A stretch of DNA of 64,000 nt from positions 79,059,995 to 79,123,994 of the forward strand of contig OV050031.1 of NCBI GenBank assembly GCA_920105625.2. The letters run 5' to 3'. Shown one piece after another: positions 41,088-52,710 of the stretch (position 1 is the stretch's first letter; every line of letters starts with the position of its first letter). A model generated the notes under the pieces. The model was not told the DNA's origin. It saw only the letters and a list, made by a program, of their open reading frames with translations, and did not search any database. The position numbers were made by a program, and so were the translations under genes. The DNA comes from Clusia tigrina (Eukaryota; Arthropoda; Insecta; Diptera; Clusiidae).

Positions 41088-43203
41088 GAGACGCCTACAG
41101 AGACGCTGACAGAGGCTGGGACGCCGATTGAGACGCCGACTGAGGCAGATAGGGGTAGATATAGGCATAGAGAAGGCAGCAGACTCCCCAATCGACAGCA
41201 GCAGAGACTGACACGCCTACAGAGACGCGGACAGAGGCTGCGACGCCGACTGAGAAAGATAGGGGTAGATATAGGCATAGAGAATGCAGCAGATCCCCCC
41301 CCAATCGACAGCGGCAGCGACTGAGACGCATACAGAGACGCTAACAGAGGCTGCGACGCCGACTGAGACGCCGACTGAGAAGCCGACTGAGGAAGATAGG
41401 GGTAGATATAGGCAAGGAGAAGGCAGAAGACCCCCCCAATCGACAGCGACAGCGACTGAGACGCCTACAGAGACGCTGACAGAGGCTGAGATGCCGACTG
41501 AGACGCCGACTGAGGCAGATAGGGGTAGATATAGGCATAGAGAAGACAGGAGACCTCCAATCGACATCGACAGCGACTGAGACGCCTACAGAGACGCTGA
41601 CAGAAGCTGCGACGCCGACTGAAGCAGATAGGGGTAGATATAGGCATACAGAAGGCAGCAGACGCCAAAATCGACAGCGGCAGAGACTGACATGCCTACA
41701 GAGACGCGGACAGAGGCTGCGACGCCGACTGAGAAAGATAGGGGTAGATATAGGCATAGAGAATGCAGCAGAGCCCCCCCAATCGACAGCGGCAGCGACT
41801 GAGACGCATACAGAGACGCTAACAGAGGCTGCGACGCCGACTGAGACGCCGACTGAGACGCCGACTGAGACGCCGACTGAGGAAGATAGGGGTAGATATA
41901 GGCAAGGAAAAGGCTGAAGACTCACCCAATCGACAACGGCAACGGCTGAGACGCCGAAAGAGACGCTGACAGAGGCTGCGACGTCGACTGAGGCAGATAG
42001 GGGTACATATAGGCATAGAGAAGGCAGCGACTGAGACGCCTACAGAGACGCTGACAGAGTCTGCGACGCCGACTGAGGCAGATAGGGGTAGATATATACA
42101 TAGAGAAGGCAGCAGACCCCCTCAATCGACAGCGGCACCGACTGAGACGCCTACAGAGACGCTGACTCAAGCCGATAGGGGTAGATATAGGCATAGGTAA
42201 GGCAGCAGACCCACCCAATCGAGAGCGGCAGTGACGGAGACGCCTACAGAGAAGCTGACAGAGGCTGCACCGCGACTGAGACGCCGACTGCGGCAAATAG
42301 GGGTAGATATAGGCAAGGAGAAGGCAGCAGACCCTCCAATCGACAGCGGCAGCGACTGAGCCGCCTGCAGAGACGCTTACAGAGGATGCGACACCGACTG
42401 AGAAGCCGACTGAGGCAGATAGGGGTAGATATAGGCATAGAGAAGGCAGCAGACACCCCCAATCGACAGCGGCAGCGACTGAGACGCCTACAGAGACGCT
42501 AAAAGAGGCTGCGACGCCGAATGCGACGCCGACTGAGACGCTGACTGAGGCAGATAGGGGTAGATATAGGCGTAGGTAAGGCAGCAGACCCACCCAATCG
42601 AGAGCGGCAGCTACTGAGACGCCTACAGAGACGCTGACAGAGGCTGCGACGCCGACTGAGGCAGATAGGGGTAGATATAGGCATAGAGAAGACAGCAGAC
42701 CTCCAATCGATAGCGGCAGAGATTGAGACGCCTACAAAGACGCCTACAGAGACGCCTACAGAGACGCTGACAGAGGCTGCGACGCCGAGTGAGACCCCGA
42801 CTCAAGTTGATAGGGGTAGATATAGGCATAGGTAAGGCAGCAGACGCCAAAATCGACAGCGGCGGCGGCTGAGACGCCTACAGAGACGCTGAAAGAAGCT
42901 GCGACGCCGACTGAGGCAGATAGGGGTAGATATAGGCATAGAGGAGGCAGCAGACCCCCCAATCGACAGCGACTGATACGCCTACAGGGACGCTGACAGA
43001 GGCTGCGACGCCTACTGAGACGCCGACTCAAGCCGATAGGGGTAGATATAGGCGTAGGTAAGGCAGCAGACCCACCCAATCGAGAGCGGCAGCTACTGAG
43101 ACGCCTACAGAGACGCTGACAGATGCTGCGACGCCGACTGAGACGCCGACTGAGGCAGATAGGGGTAGATATAGGCATTGAGGAGGCAGCAGACCCCCCA
43201 ATT

Positions 43204-43326
43204 GACAGCGGCAGCGACTGAGACGCCTACAGAGACGCTGACAGAGGCTGCGACACCGACTGAGACGCCGACTGAGGCAGATAGGGGTAGATATAGGAAT
43301 AGGGAAGGCAGCAGACCCCCCCAATC
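43204..43326 (+). repeat. Representative monomer showing 12-bp subunit structure
   Basis: Read in 12-base steps, the monomer divides into related units: GACTGAGACGCC, TACAGAGACGCT, GACAGAGGCTGC, then GACGCC and further GACTGAGACGCC-like units in the GC-rich half. The core has TAGATATAGGCA followed by TAGAGAAGGCAG. Ten 12-bp steps plus 2 bp give 122. This copy carries small changes (an ACACC for ACGCC, AGGAATAGGG for AGGCATAGAG) and a seven-C tract. Length changes between copies are very often 12 bp or a multiple, which supports the 12-mer as the ancestral or slippage unit. That the satellite grew from a 12-bp minisatellite is inference. Confidence 0.85.
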
Positions 43327-44108
43327 GATAGCGGCAGAGACTGAGACGCCTACAGAGACGCTGGCAGAAGCTGCGACACCGGCTGAGACGCCTACTGAGG
43401 CAGATAGGTGTAGATATAGGCATAGAGGAGGCAGCAGACCCCCCAATCAACCGCGGCAGCGACTGGGACGCCTACAGAGACGCTGACAGAGGCTGCGACG
43501 CCGACTGAGACGCCGACTTGGGCAGATAGGGGTAGATATAGGCATAGAGAAGGCATCAGACCCCCCAATCGACAGCGACAGCAACTGAGACGCCTACAGA
43601 GACGCTGACAGAGGCTGCGACGCCGACTGAGACGCCGACTCAAGCCGATAGGGCTAGATATAGGCATAGGTAAGGTAGCAGACCCACCCAATCGAGAGCA
43701 GCAGCGACGGAGACGCCTACAGAGACGCTGACAGAGGCTGCGACGCCGACTGAGACGCCGACTTAGGCAGATAGGGGTAGATATAGGCATAGAGAAGACA
43801 GCATACCACCAATCGACAGCAGCAGCGACTCAGACGCCTACAGAGACGCTGACCGAGGCTGCGACGCCGACTGAGACGCCGACTGAAGTAGATAGGGGTA
43901 GATATAGGCATACAGAAGGCAGCAGACGCCAAAATCGACAGCGGCGGCGGCTGAGACGCCTACAGAGACGCTGAGAGAGGCTGCGACGCCGACACAGACG
44001 CCGACTGAGGCATATAGTGGTAGATATAGGAATAGAGAAGGCAGCAGACAACCCAATCGGCGGCGGCAGAGACTGAGACGCATACAGAGACGCTAGCAGA
44101 GGCTGCGA

Positions 44109-44192
44109 CGCCGACTGAGACGCTGACTGAGACGCCGACTGAGACGCCGACTGAGACACCGACTGAGACGCCGACTGAGACACCGACTGAGG
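44109..44192 (+). repeat. 12-bp minisatellite expansion, seven units
   Basis: Seven consecutive 12-bp units in the CGCCGACTGAGA register, where the consensus monomer has two. The third and fourth bases vary (CGCC, CGCT, CACC), and the order is CGCC, CGCT, CGCC, CGCC, CACC, CGCC, CACC. The same variant order occurs at 48457-48540 and 50860-50943, so the expansion preceded those duplications. Confidence 0.93.
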
Positions 44193-44839
44193 AAGATAGG
44201 GGTAGATATAGGCAAGGAGAAGGCAGAAGATTCACCCAATCGACAACGGCAACGGCTGAGACGCCTAAAGAGACGCGGACAGAGGCTGCGACGCCGACTG
44301 AGGCAGATAGGGGTACATATAGGCATAGAGAAGGCAGCGACTGAGACGCCTACAGAGACGCTGACAGAGTCTGCGACGCCGACTGAGGCAGATAGGGGTA
44401 GATGTATACATAGAGAAGGCAGCAAACCCCCTCAATCGACAGCGGCACCGACTGAGACGCCTACAGAGACGCTGACAGAGGCTGCGACGCCGACTGAGAT
44501 GCCGACTCAAGCCGATAGGGGTAGATATAGGCATAGGTAAGGCAGCAGACCCACCCAATCGAGAGCGGCAGTGACGGAGACGCCTACAGAGAAGCTGACA
44601 GAGGCTGCGACGCCGACTGAGACGCCGACTGAGACGCCGACTGAGGCAAATAGGGGTAGATATAGGCAAGGAGAAGGCAGCAGACCCTCCAATCGACAGC
44701 GGCAGGGACTGAGACGCCTACAGTGACGCTGACAGAGGCTGCGATGCCGACTGAGACGCCGACTCAAGCCGATAGGGGCATATATAGGCATAATTAAGGC
44801 AGCAGACCCACCCAATCAAAAGCGGCAGCGACTGAGACG

Positions 44840-46251
44840 CATACAGAGGCGCTAACAGAGGCTGCGACGCCGACTGAGACGCCGACTGAGACGCCGACTG
44901 AGGAAGATAGGGGTAGATATAGGCAAGGAAAAGGCTGAAGACTCACCCAATCGACAACGGCAACGGCTGAGACGCCGAAAGAGACGCTGACAGAGGCTGC
45001 GACGTCGACTGAGGCAGATAGGGGTACATATAGGCATAGAGAAGGCAGCGACTGAGACGCCTACAGAGACGCTGACAGAGTCTGCGACGCCGACTGAGGC
45101 AGATAGGGGTAGATATATACATAGAGAAGGCAGCAGACCCCCTCAATCGACAGCGGCACCGACTGAGACGCCTACAGAGACGCTGACAGAGGCTGCGACG
45201 CCGACTGAGACGCCTAATGGGGCAGATAGGGGTAGATATAGGCAAGGAGAAGGCAGAAGACTCACCCAATCGACAGCGGCAACGTCTGAGACGCCTACAG
45301 TGACGCTGACAGAGGCTGCGACGCCGACTGAGACGCCGACTGAGGCAGATTGGGGTAGATATAGGCATGGAGAAGGCAGCAGACCTCCCAATCGATAGCG
45401 GCAGAGACTGAGACGCCTACACACACGCCTACAGAGGCGCTGAAAGAGGCTTCGACGCCGACTGAGACGCCGACTGAGGCAGATAGGGTTAGATATAGGC
45501 ATAGAGAAGGCAGCAGACCCCCCAATCGACAGCGGCATCGACTGAGACGCCTACAGAGAAGCTTACAGAGGATACGACACCGACTGAGAAGCCGACTGAT
45601 GCAGATAGGGGTAGATATAGGCACAGAGAAGGCAGCAGACCCCCAATCGACAGAGGCAGCGACTGAGATTCCTACAGAGACGCTGACAGAGGCTGCGATG
45701 CCAACTGATTCGCCGACTGAGGCAGATAAGGGTACATATATGCATAGAGTTGGCAGCAGACGCCCAATCGACAGCGGCAGCGATTGAAACGCCTACAGAG
45801 ACGCTGACAGAGGCAGCGATGCCGAATGAGGCAAATAGGGGCAGATCTATGCATAGAGAAGGCAGCAGACGCCCCAATCGACAGCGGCAGTGACTGAGAC
45901 GCCCACAGAGACGCTGACAGGGGCTGCGACGCCGACTGAGCCAGATAGGGGTAGATATAGGCATAGAGGAGGTAGCAGACCCCCCACTTGACAGCGGAAG
46001 TGAATGAGACGCCTACAGAGACGCTGGCAGAGGCTGCGACGCCGACTGAGACGCCGACTTAGGCAGATATGGGTAGATATAGGCATAGAGAATGCATCAG
46101 ACCCCCCCAATCGACAGCGACAGCGACTGAGACGCCTACAGAGACGCTGACAGAGGCTGCGATGCCGACAGAGACGCCGACTCAAGCCGATAGGGGCATA
46201 TATAGGCATAAGTAAGGCAGCAGACCCACCCAATCAAAAGCGGCAGCGACG
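44840..46251 (+). repeat. Family B ~1.4-kb segmental duplication, copy 2
   Basis: Copy of 39694-41087 with a few substitutions and about 18 bp net gain near its right end. Sequence just after it (about 46,259-46,860) instead resembles 39.2-39.8 kb at an offset of about 7053, and 46.86-47.5 kb resembles 41.9-42.55 kb. The copies have therefore been reordered, not simply repeated. Confidence 0.72.
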
Positions 46252-46750
46252 GAGACGCCTACAGGGACGCTGACAGAGGCTGGGACGCCGATTGAGACGC
46301 CGACTGAGGCAGATAGGGGTAGATATAGGCATAGAGAAGACAGCAGACCTCCAATCGACAGCGACAGCGACTGAGACGCCTATAGAGACGCTGACAGAAG
46401 CTGCGACGCGGACTGAAGCAGATAGGGGTAGATATAGGCATACAGAAGGCAGCAGACGCCAAAATCGACAGCGGCGGCGGCTGAGACGCCTACAGAGACG
46501 CTGAGAGAGGCTGCGACGCCGACACAGACGCCGACTGAGACATATAGTGGTAGATATAGGAATAGAGAAGGCAGCAGCCTCCCCAATCGACGGCGGCAGA
46601 GACTGACATGCCTACAGAGACGCGGACAGAGGCTGCGACGCCGACTGAGAAAGATAGGGGTAGATATAGGCATAGAGAATGCAGCAGAGCCCCCCCAATC
46701 GACAGCGGCAGCGACTGAGACGCAAACAGAGACGCTAACAGAGGCTGCGA

Positions 46751-46822
46751 CGCCGACTGAGACGCCGACTGAGACGCCGACTGAGACGCCGACTGAGACG
46801 CCGACTGAGACGCCGACTGAGG
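46751..46822 (+). repeat. 12-bp minisatellite expansion, six homogeneous units
   Basis: Six consecutive CGCCGACTGAG(A/G) units with no internal variants. The homologous monomer at about 39698-39757 has five units (one CGCCGACCGAGA), and that at about 41832 has four. Homogeneity here suggests a younger expansion than the CGCC/CACC-patterned arrays. Confidence 0.93.
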
Positions 46823-47351
46823 AAGATAGGGGTAGATATAGGCAAGGAAAAGGCTGAAGACTCACCCAATCGAAAACGGCAACGGCTGAGACGCCGAAAG
46901 AGACGCTGACAGAGGCTGCGACGTCGACTGAGGCAGATAGGGGTACATATAGGCATAGAGAAGGCAGCGACTGAGACGCCTACAGAGACGCTGACAGAGT
47001 CTGCGCCGCCGACTGAGGCAGATAGGGGTAGATATATACATAGAGAAGGCAGCAGACCCCCTCAATCGACAGCGGCACCGACTGAGACGCCTACAGAGAC
47101 GCTGACAGAGGCTGCGACGCCGACTGAGACGCCGACTCAAGCCGATAGGGGTAGATATAGGCATAGGTAAGGCAGCAGACCCACCCAATCGAGAGCGGCA
47201 GTGACGGAGACGCCTACAGAGAAGCTGACAGAGGCTGCACCGCGACTGAGACGCCGACTGCGGCAAATAGGGGTAGATATAGGCAAGGAGAAGGCAGCAG
47301 ACCCTCCAATCGACAGCGGCAGCGACTGAGCCGCCTGCAGAGACGCTTACA

Positions 47352-49754
47352 GAGGATGCGACACCGACTGAGAAGCCGACTGAGGCAGATAGGGGTAGAT
47401 ATAGGCATAGAGAAGGCAGCAGACACCCCCAATCGACAGCGGCAGCGACTGAGACGCCTACAGAGACGCTAAAAGAGGCTGCGACGCCGAATGCGACGCC
47501 GACTGAGACGCTGACTGAGGCAGATAGGGGTAGATATAGGAATAGAGAAGGCAGCAGACCCCTCAATCGACAGCGGCAGAGACTGAGACGCCTACAGAGA
47601 CGCTGACAGAGGCAGCGACACCGTCTGAGACGCCGACTGAGGCAGATAGGGGTAGATATAGGCATAGAGGAGGCAGCAGACCCCCCAATTGAGAGCGGCA
47701 GCGACTGAGACGCCTACAGAGACGCTGACAGAGGCTGCGACACCGACTGAGACGCCGACTGAGGCAGATAGGGGTAGATATAGGCATACAGAAGGCATCA
47801 GACCCCCCAATCGACAGCGACTGATACGCCTACAGGGACGCTGACAGAGGCTGCGACGCCTACTGAGACGCCGACTCAAGCCGATAGGGGTAGATATAGG
47901 CGTAGGTAAGGTAGCAGACCCACCCAATCGAGAGCGGCAGCTACTGAGACGCCTACAGAGACGCTGACAGAGGCTGCGACGCCGACTGAGACGCCGACTG
48001 AGGCAGATAGGGGTAGATATAGGCATAGAGAAGACAGCAGATCTCCAATCGATAGCGGCAGCGACTCAGACGCCTACAGAGACGCTGACAGAGGCTGCGA
48101 CGCCGACTGAGACGCCGACTGAAGCAGATAGGGGTAGATATAGGCATACAGAAGGCAGCAGACGCCAAAATCGACAGCGGCGGCGGCTGAGACGCCTACA
48201 GAGACGCTGAGAGAGGCTGCGACGCCGACACAGACGCCGACTGAGGCATATAGTGGTAGATATAGGAATAGAGAAGGCAGCAGACAACCCAATCGGCGGC
48301 GGCAGAGACTGACACGCCTACAGAGACGCGGACAGAGGCTGCGACGCCGACTGAGAAAGATAGGGGTAGATATAGGCATAGAGAATGCAGCAGAGCCCCC
48401 CCAATCGACAGCGGCAGCGACTGAGACGCATACAGAGACGCTAACAGAGGCTGCGACGCCGACTGAGACGCTGACTGAGACGCCGACTGAGACGCCGACT
48501 GAGACACCGACTGAGACGCCGACTGAGACACCGACTGAGGAAGATAGGGGTAGATATAGGCAAGGAGAAGTCAGAAGATTCACCCAATCGACAACGGCAA
48601 CGGCTGAGACGCCTAAAGAGACGCTGACAGAGGCTGCGACGCCGACTGAGGCAGATAGGGGTACATATAGGCATAGAGAAGGCAGCGACTGAGACGCCTA
48701 CAGAGACGCTGACAGAGTCTGCGACGCCGACTGAGGCAGATAGGGGTAGATGTATACATAGAGAAGGCAGCAGACCCCCTCAATCGACAGCGGCACCGAC
48801 TGAGACGCCTCCAGAGACGCTGACAGAGGCTGCGACGCCGACTGAGATGCCGACTCAAGCCGATAGGGGTAGATATAGGCATAGGTAAGGCAGCAGACCC
48901 ACCCAATCGAGAGCGGCAGTGACGGAGACGCCTACAGAGAAGCTGACAGAGGCTGCGACGCCGACTGAGACGCCGACTGAGGCAAATAGGGGTAGATATA
49001 GGCAAGGAGAAGGCAGCAGACCCTCCAATCGACAGCGGCAGCGACTGAGACGCCTACAGAGACGCTTACAGAGGATGCGACACCGACTGAGAAGCCGACT
49101 GAGGCAGATAGGGGTAGATATAGGCATAGAGAAGGCAGCAGACACCCCCAATCGACAGCGGCAGCGACTGAGACGCCTACAGAGACGCTAAAAGAGGCTG
49201 CGACGCCGAATGCGACGCCGACTGAGACGCTGACAGAGGCAGATAGGAATAGAGAAGGCAGCAGACCCCCCCAATCGACAGCGGCAGAGACTGAGACGCC
49301 TACACAGACGCTGACAGAGGCTGCGACGCCGACTGAGACGCCGACTGAGGCAGATAGGGATAGATATAGGCATAGAGGAGGCAGCAGACCCCCCAATTGA
49401 CAGCGGCAGCGACTGAGACGCCTACAGAGGCTGCGACGCCGACTGAGATGCCGACTGAGGCAGATAGGGGACACAATTCAGCAGACCCACCAACCGACAG
49501 CGGCAGATACTGAGAAGCCTACAGAGATGCTGGCAGAGGCTGCGACGCCGGCTGAGACGCCTACTGATGCAGATAGGGGTAGACAAGGCAGCAGACCCCC
49601 AACCGACAGCGGCAGCGACTGAGACGCCTACAGAGACGCTGACAGAGGCTGCGACGCCGACTGAGGCAGATAGGGGTAGATATAGGCATAGAGGATGCAG
49701 CAGACCACCCAATCGACATCGCCAGCGACTGAGACGCCTACAGAGACGCTGACA
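47352..49754 (+). repeat. 2403-bp near-perfect tandem duplication, copy 1
   Basis: Aligns to 49755-52157 at a constant offset of 2403 with no length change that I found. By eye I see only a handful of differences: GAAGCAG versus GAGGCAG near 48122, AAGTCAG versus AAGGCAG near 48570, ACGCTGACAG versus ACGCGGACAG near 48625, and ACCGACTGAG versus ACCAACTGAG near 49084. This is the most recent-looking duplication in the window. Confidence 0.9.
49461..49494 (+). repeat. Core-deleted monomer (AGGGGACACAATTCAGCAG)
   Basis: The TAGATATAGGCAT part of the core is missing and the sequence jumps from AGATAGGGG to ACACAATTCAGCAG. It resembles the intact CATACACAATTCATCAG core near 33,330 with the middle removed. 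Copies are at about 51864 and 53990. A second core deletion follows at about 49574 (GGGGTAGACAAGGCAG), exactly 12 bp shorter than consensus, with copies at about 51977, 54098 and 57320. Confidence 0.8.
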
Positions 49755-52157
49755 GAGGATGCGACACCGACTGAGAAGCCGACTGAGGCAGATAGGGGTA
49801 GATATAGGCATAGAGAAGGCAGCAGACACCCCCAATCGACAGCGGCAGCGACTGAGACGCCTACAGAGACGCTAAAAGAGGCTGCGACGCCGAATGCGAC
49901 GCCGACTGAGACGCTGACTGAGGCAGATAGGGGTAGATATAGGAATAGAGAAGGCAGCAGACCCCTCAATCGACAGCGGCAGAGACTGAGACGCCTACAG
50001 AGACGCTGACAGAGGCAGCGACACCGTCTGAGACGCCGACTGAGGCAGATAGGGGTAGATATAGGCATAGAGGAGGCAGCAGACCCCCCAATTGAGAGCG
50101 GCAGCGACTGAGACGCCTACAGAGACGCTGACAGAGGCTGCGACACCGACTGAGACGCCGACTGAGGCAGATAGGGGTAGATATAGGCATACAGAAGGCA
50201 TCAGACCCCCCAATCGACAGCGACTGATACGCCTACAGGGACGCTGACAGAGGCTGCGACGCCTACTGAGACGCCGACTCAAGCCGATAGGGGTAGATAT
50301 AGGCGTAGGTAAGGTAGCAGACCCACCCAATCGAGAGCGGCAGCTACTGAGACGCCTACAGAGACGCTGACAGAGGCTGCGACGCCGACTGAGACGCCGA
50401 CTGAGGCAGATAGGGGTAGATATAGGCATAGAGAAGACAGCAGATCTCCAATCGATAGCGGCAGCGACTCAGACGCCTACAGAGACGCTGACAGAGGCTG
50501 CGACGCCGACTGAGACGCCGACTGAGGCAGATAGGGGTAGATATAGGCATACAGAAGGCAGCAGACGCCAAAATCGACAGCGGCGGCGGCTGAGACGCCT
50601 ACAGAGACGCTGAGAGAGGCTGCGACGCCGACACAGACGCCGACTGAGGCATATAGTGGTAGATATAGGAATAGAGAAGGCAGCAGACAACCCAATCGGC
50701 GGCGGCAGAGACTGACACGCCTACAGAGACGCGGACAGAGGCTGCGACGCCGACTGAGAAAGATAGGGGTAGATATAGGCATAGAGAATGCAGCAGAGCC
50801 CCCCCAATCGACAGCGGCAGCGACTGAGACGCATACAGAGACGCTAACAGAGGCTGCGACGCCGACTGAGACGCTGACTGAGACGCCGACTGAGACGCCG
50901 ACTGAGACACCGACTGAGACGCCGACTGAGACACCGACTGAGGAAGATAGGGGTAGATATAGGCAAGGAGAAGGCAGAAGATTCACCCAATCGACAACGG
51001 CAACGGCTGAGACGCCTAAAGAGACGCGGACAGAGGCTGCGACGCCGACTGAGGCAGATAGGGGTACATATAGGCATAGAGAAGGCAGCGACTGAGACGC
51101 CTACAGAGACGCTGACAGAGTCTGCGACGCCGACTGAGGCAGATAGGGGTAGATGTATACATAGAGAAGGCAGCAGACCCCCTCAATCGACAGCGGCACC
51201 GACTGAGACGCCTCCAGAGACGCTGACAGAGGCTGCGACGCCGACTGAGATGCCGACTCAAGCCGATAGGGGTAGATATAGGCATAGGTAAGGCAGCAGA
51301 CCCACCCAATCGAGAGCGGCAGTGACGGAGACGCCTACAGAGAAGCTGACAGAGGCTGCGACGCCGACTGAGACGCCGACTGAGGCAAATAGGGGTAGAT
51401 ATAGGCAAGGAGAAGGCAGCAGACCCTCCAATCGACAGCGGCAGCGACTGAGACGCCTACAGAGACGCTTACAGAGGATGCGACACCAACTGAGAAGCCG
51501 ACTGAGGCAGATAGGGGTAGATATAGGCATAGAGAAGGCAGCAGACACCCCCAATCGACAGCGGCAGCGACTGAGACGCCTACAGAGACGCTAAAAGAGG
51601 CTGCGACGCCGAATGCGACGCCGACTGAGACGCTGACAGAGGCAGATAGGAATAGAGAAGGCAGCAGACCCCCCCAATCGACAGCGGCAGAGACTGAGAC
51701 GCCTACACAGACGCTGACAGAGGCTGCGACGCCGACTGAGACGCCGACTGAGGCAGATAGGGATAGATATAGGCATAGAGGAGGCAGCAGACCCCCCAAT
51801 TGACAGCGGCAGCGACTGAGACGCCTACAGAGGCTGCGACGCCGACTGAGATGCCGACTGAGGCAGATAGGGGACACAATTCAGCAGACCCACCAACCGA
51901 CAGCGGCAGATACTGAGAAGCCTACAGAGATGCTGGCAGAGGCTGCGACGCCGGCTGAGACGCCTACTGATGCAGATAGGGGTAGACAAGGCAGCAGACC
52001 CCCAACCGACAGCGGCAGCGACTGAGACGCCTACAGAGACGCTGACAGAGGCTGCGACGCCGACTGAGGCAGATAGGGGTAGATATAGGCATAGAGGATG
52101 CAGCAGACCACCCAATCGACATCGCCAGCGACTGAGACGCCTACAGAGACGCTGACA
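49755..52157 (+). repeat. 2403-bp near-perfect tandem duplication, copy 2
   Basis: Tandem copy of the preceding 2403 bp. To the right (from about 52,161) GAGGCTGCGACGCCG replaces the GAGGATGCGACACCG that opens the unit, which fixes the crossover within about 50 bp. Parts of the unit recur a third time with more divergence at about 52.9-53.4 kb. Confidence 0.9.
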
Positions 52158-52710
52158 GAGGCTGCGACGCCGACTGAGACGCCGACTGAGACGCCGACTG
52201 ACGCAGATAGGGGTAGATATAGGCATAGAGGAGATAGCAGACACCCCAATTGACAGCGAAAGCGAATGAGACGCCTACAGAGACGCTGGCAGAGGCTGCG
52301 ACGCCGACTGAGACGCCGACTGAGACACCGACTGAAGTAGATAGGGGTAGATATAGCCATTGAGAAAGCAGCAGAACCCCCAATCGAAAGCGACAGCGAC
52401 TGAGACGCCTACAGAGACGCTGACAGAGGCTGCGACGTCCAGTGAGACGCCGACTCAAGCCGATAGGGGTAGATATAGGCATAGGTAAGGCAGCAGACCC
52501 ACCCAATCGAGAGCGGCAGCTACTGAGACGCCTACAGAGACGCTGAAAGAGGCTGCGACGCCGACTGAGACGCCGACTGAGGCAGATAGGGGTAGATATA
52601 GACATAGAGGAGGCAGCAGACCCCCCAATTGACAGCGCAAGCGAATGAGACGCCTACAGAGACGCTGGCAGAGGCTGCGACGCCGACTGAGACGCCGACT
52701 GAGACACCGA
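51960..52710 (+). repeat. Family B ~0.75-kb segmental duplication, copy 1
   Basis: Matches 57303-58085 at an offset of about 5343. Shared markers are GGGGTAGACAAGGCAGCAG, GAGGATGCAGCAGACCACCC, AATTGACAGCGAAAGCGAATG and GACGTCCAGTGAGACGCC. Confidence 0.75.
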
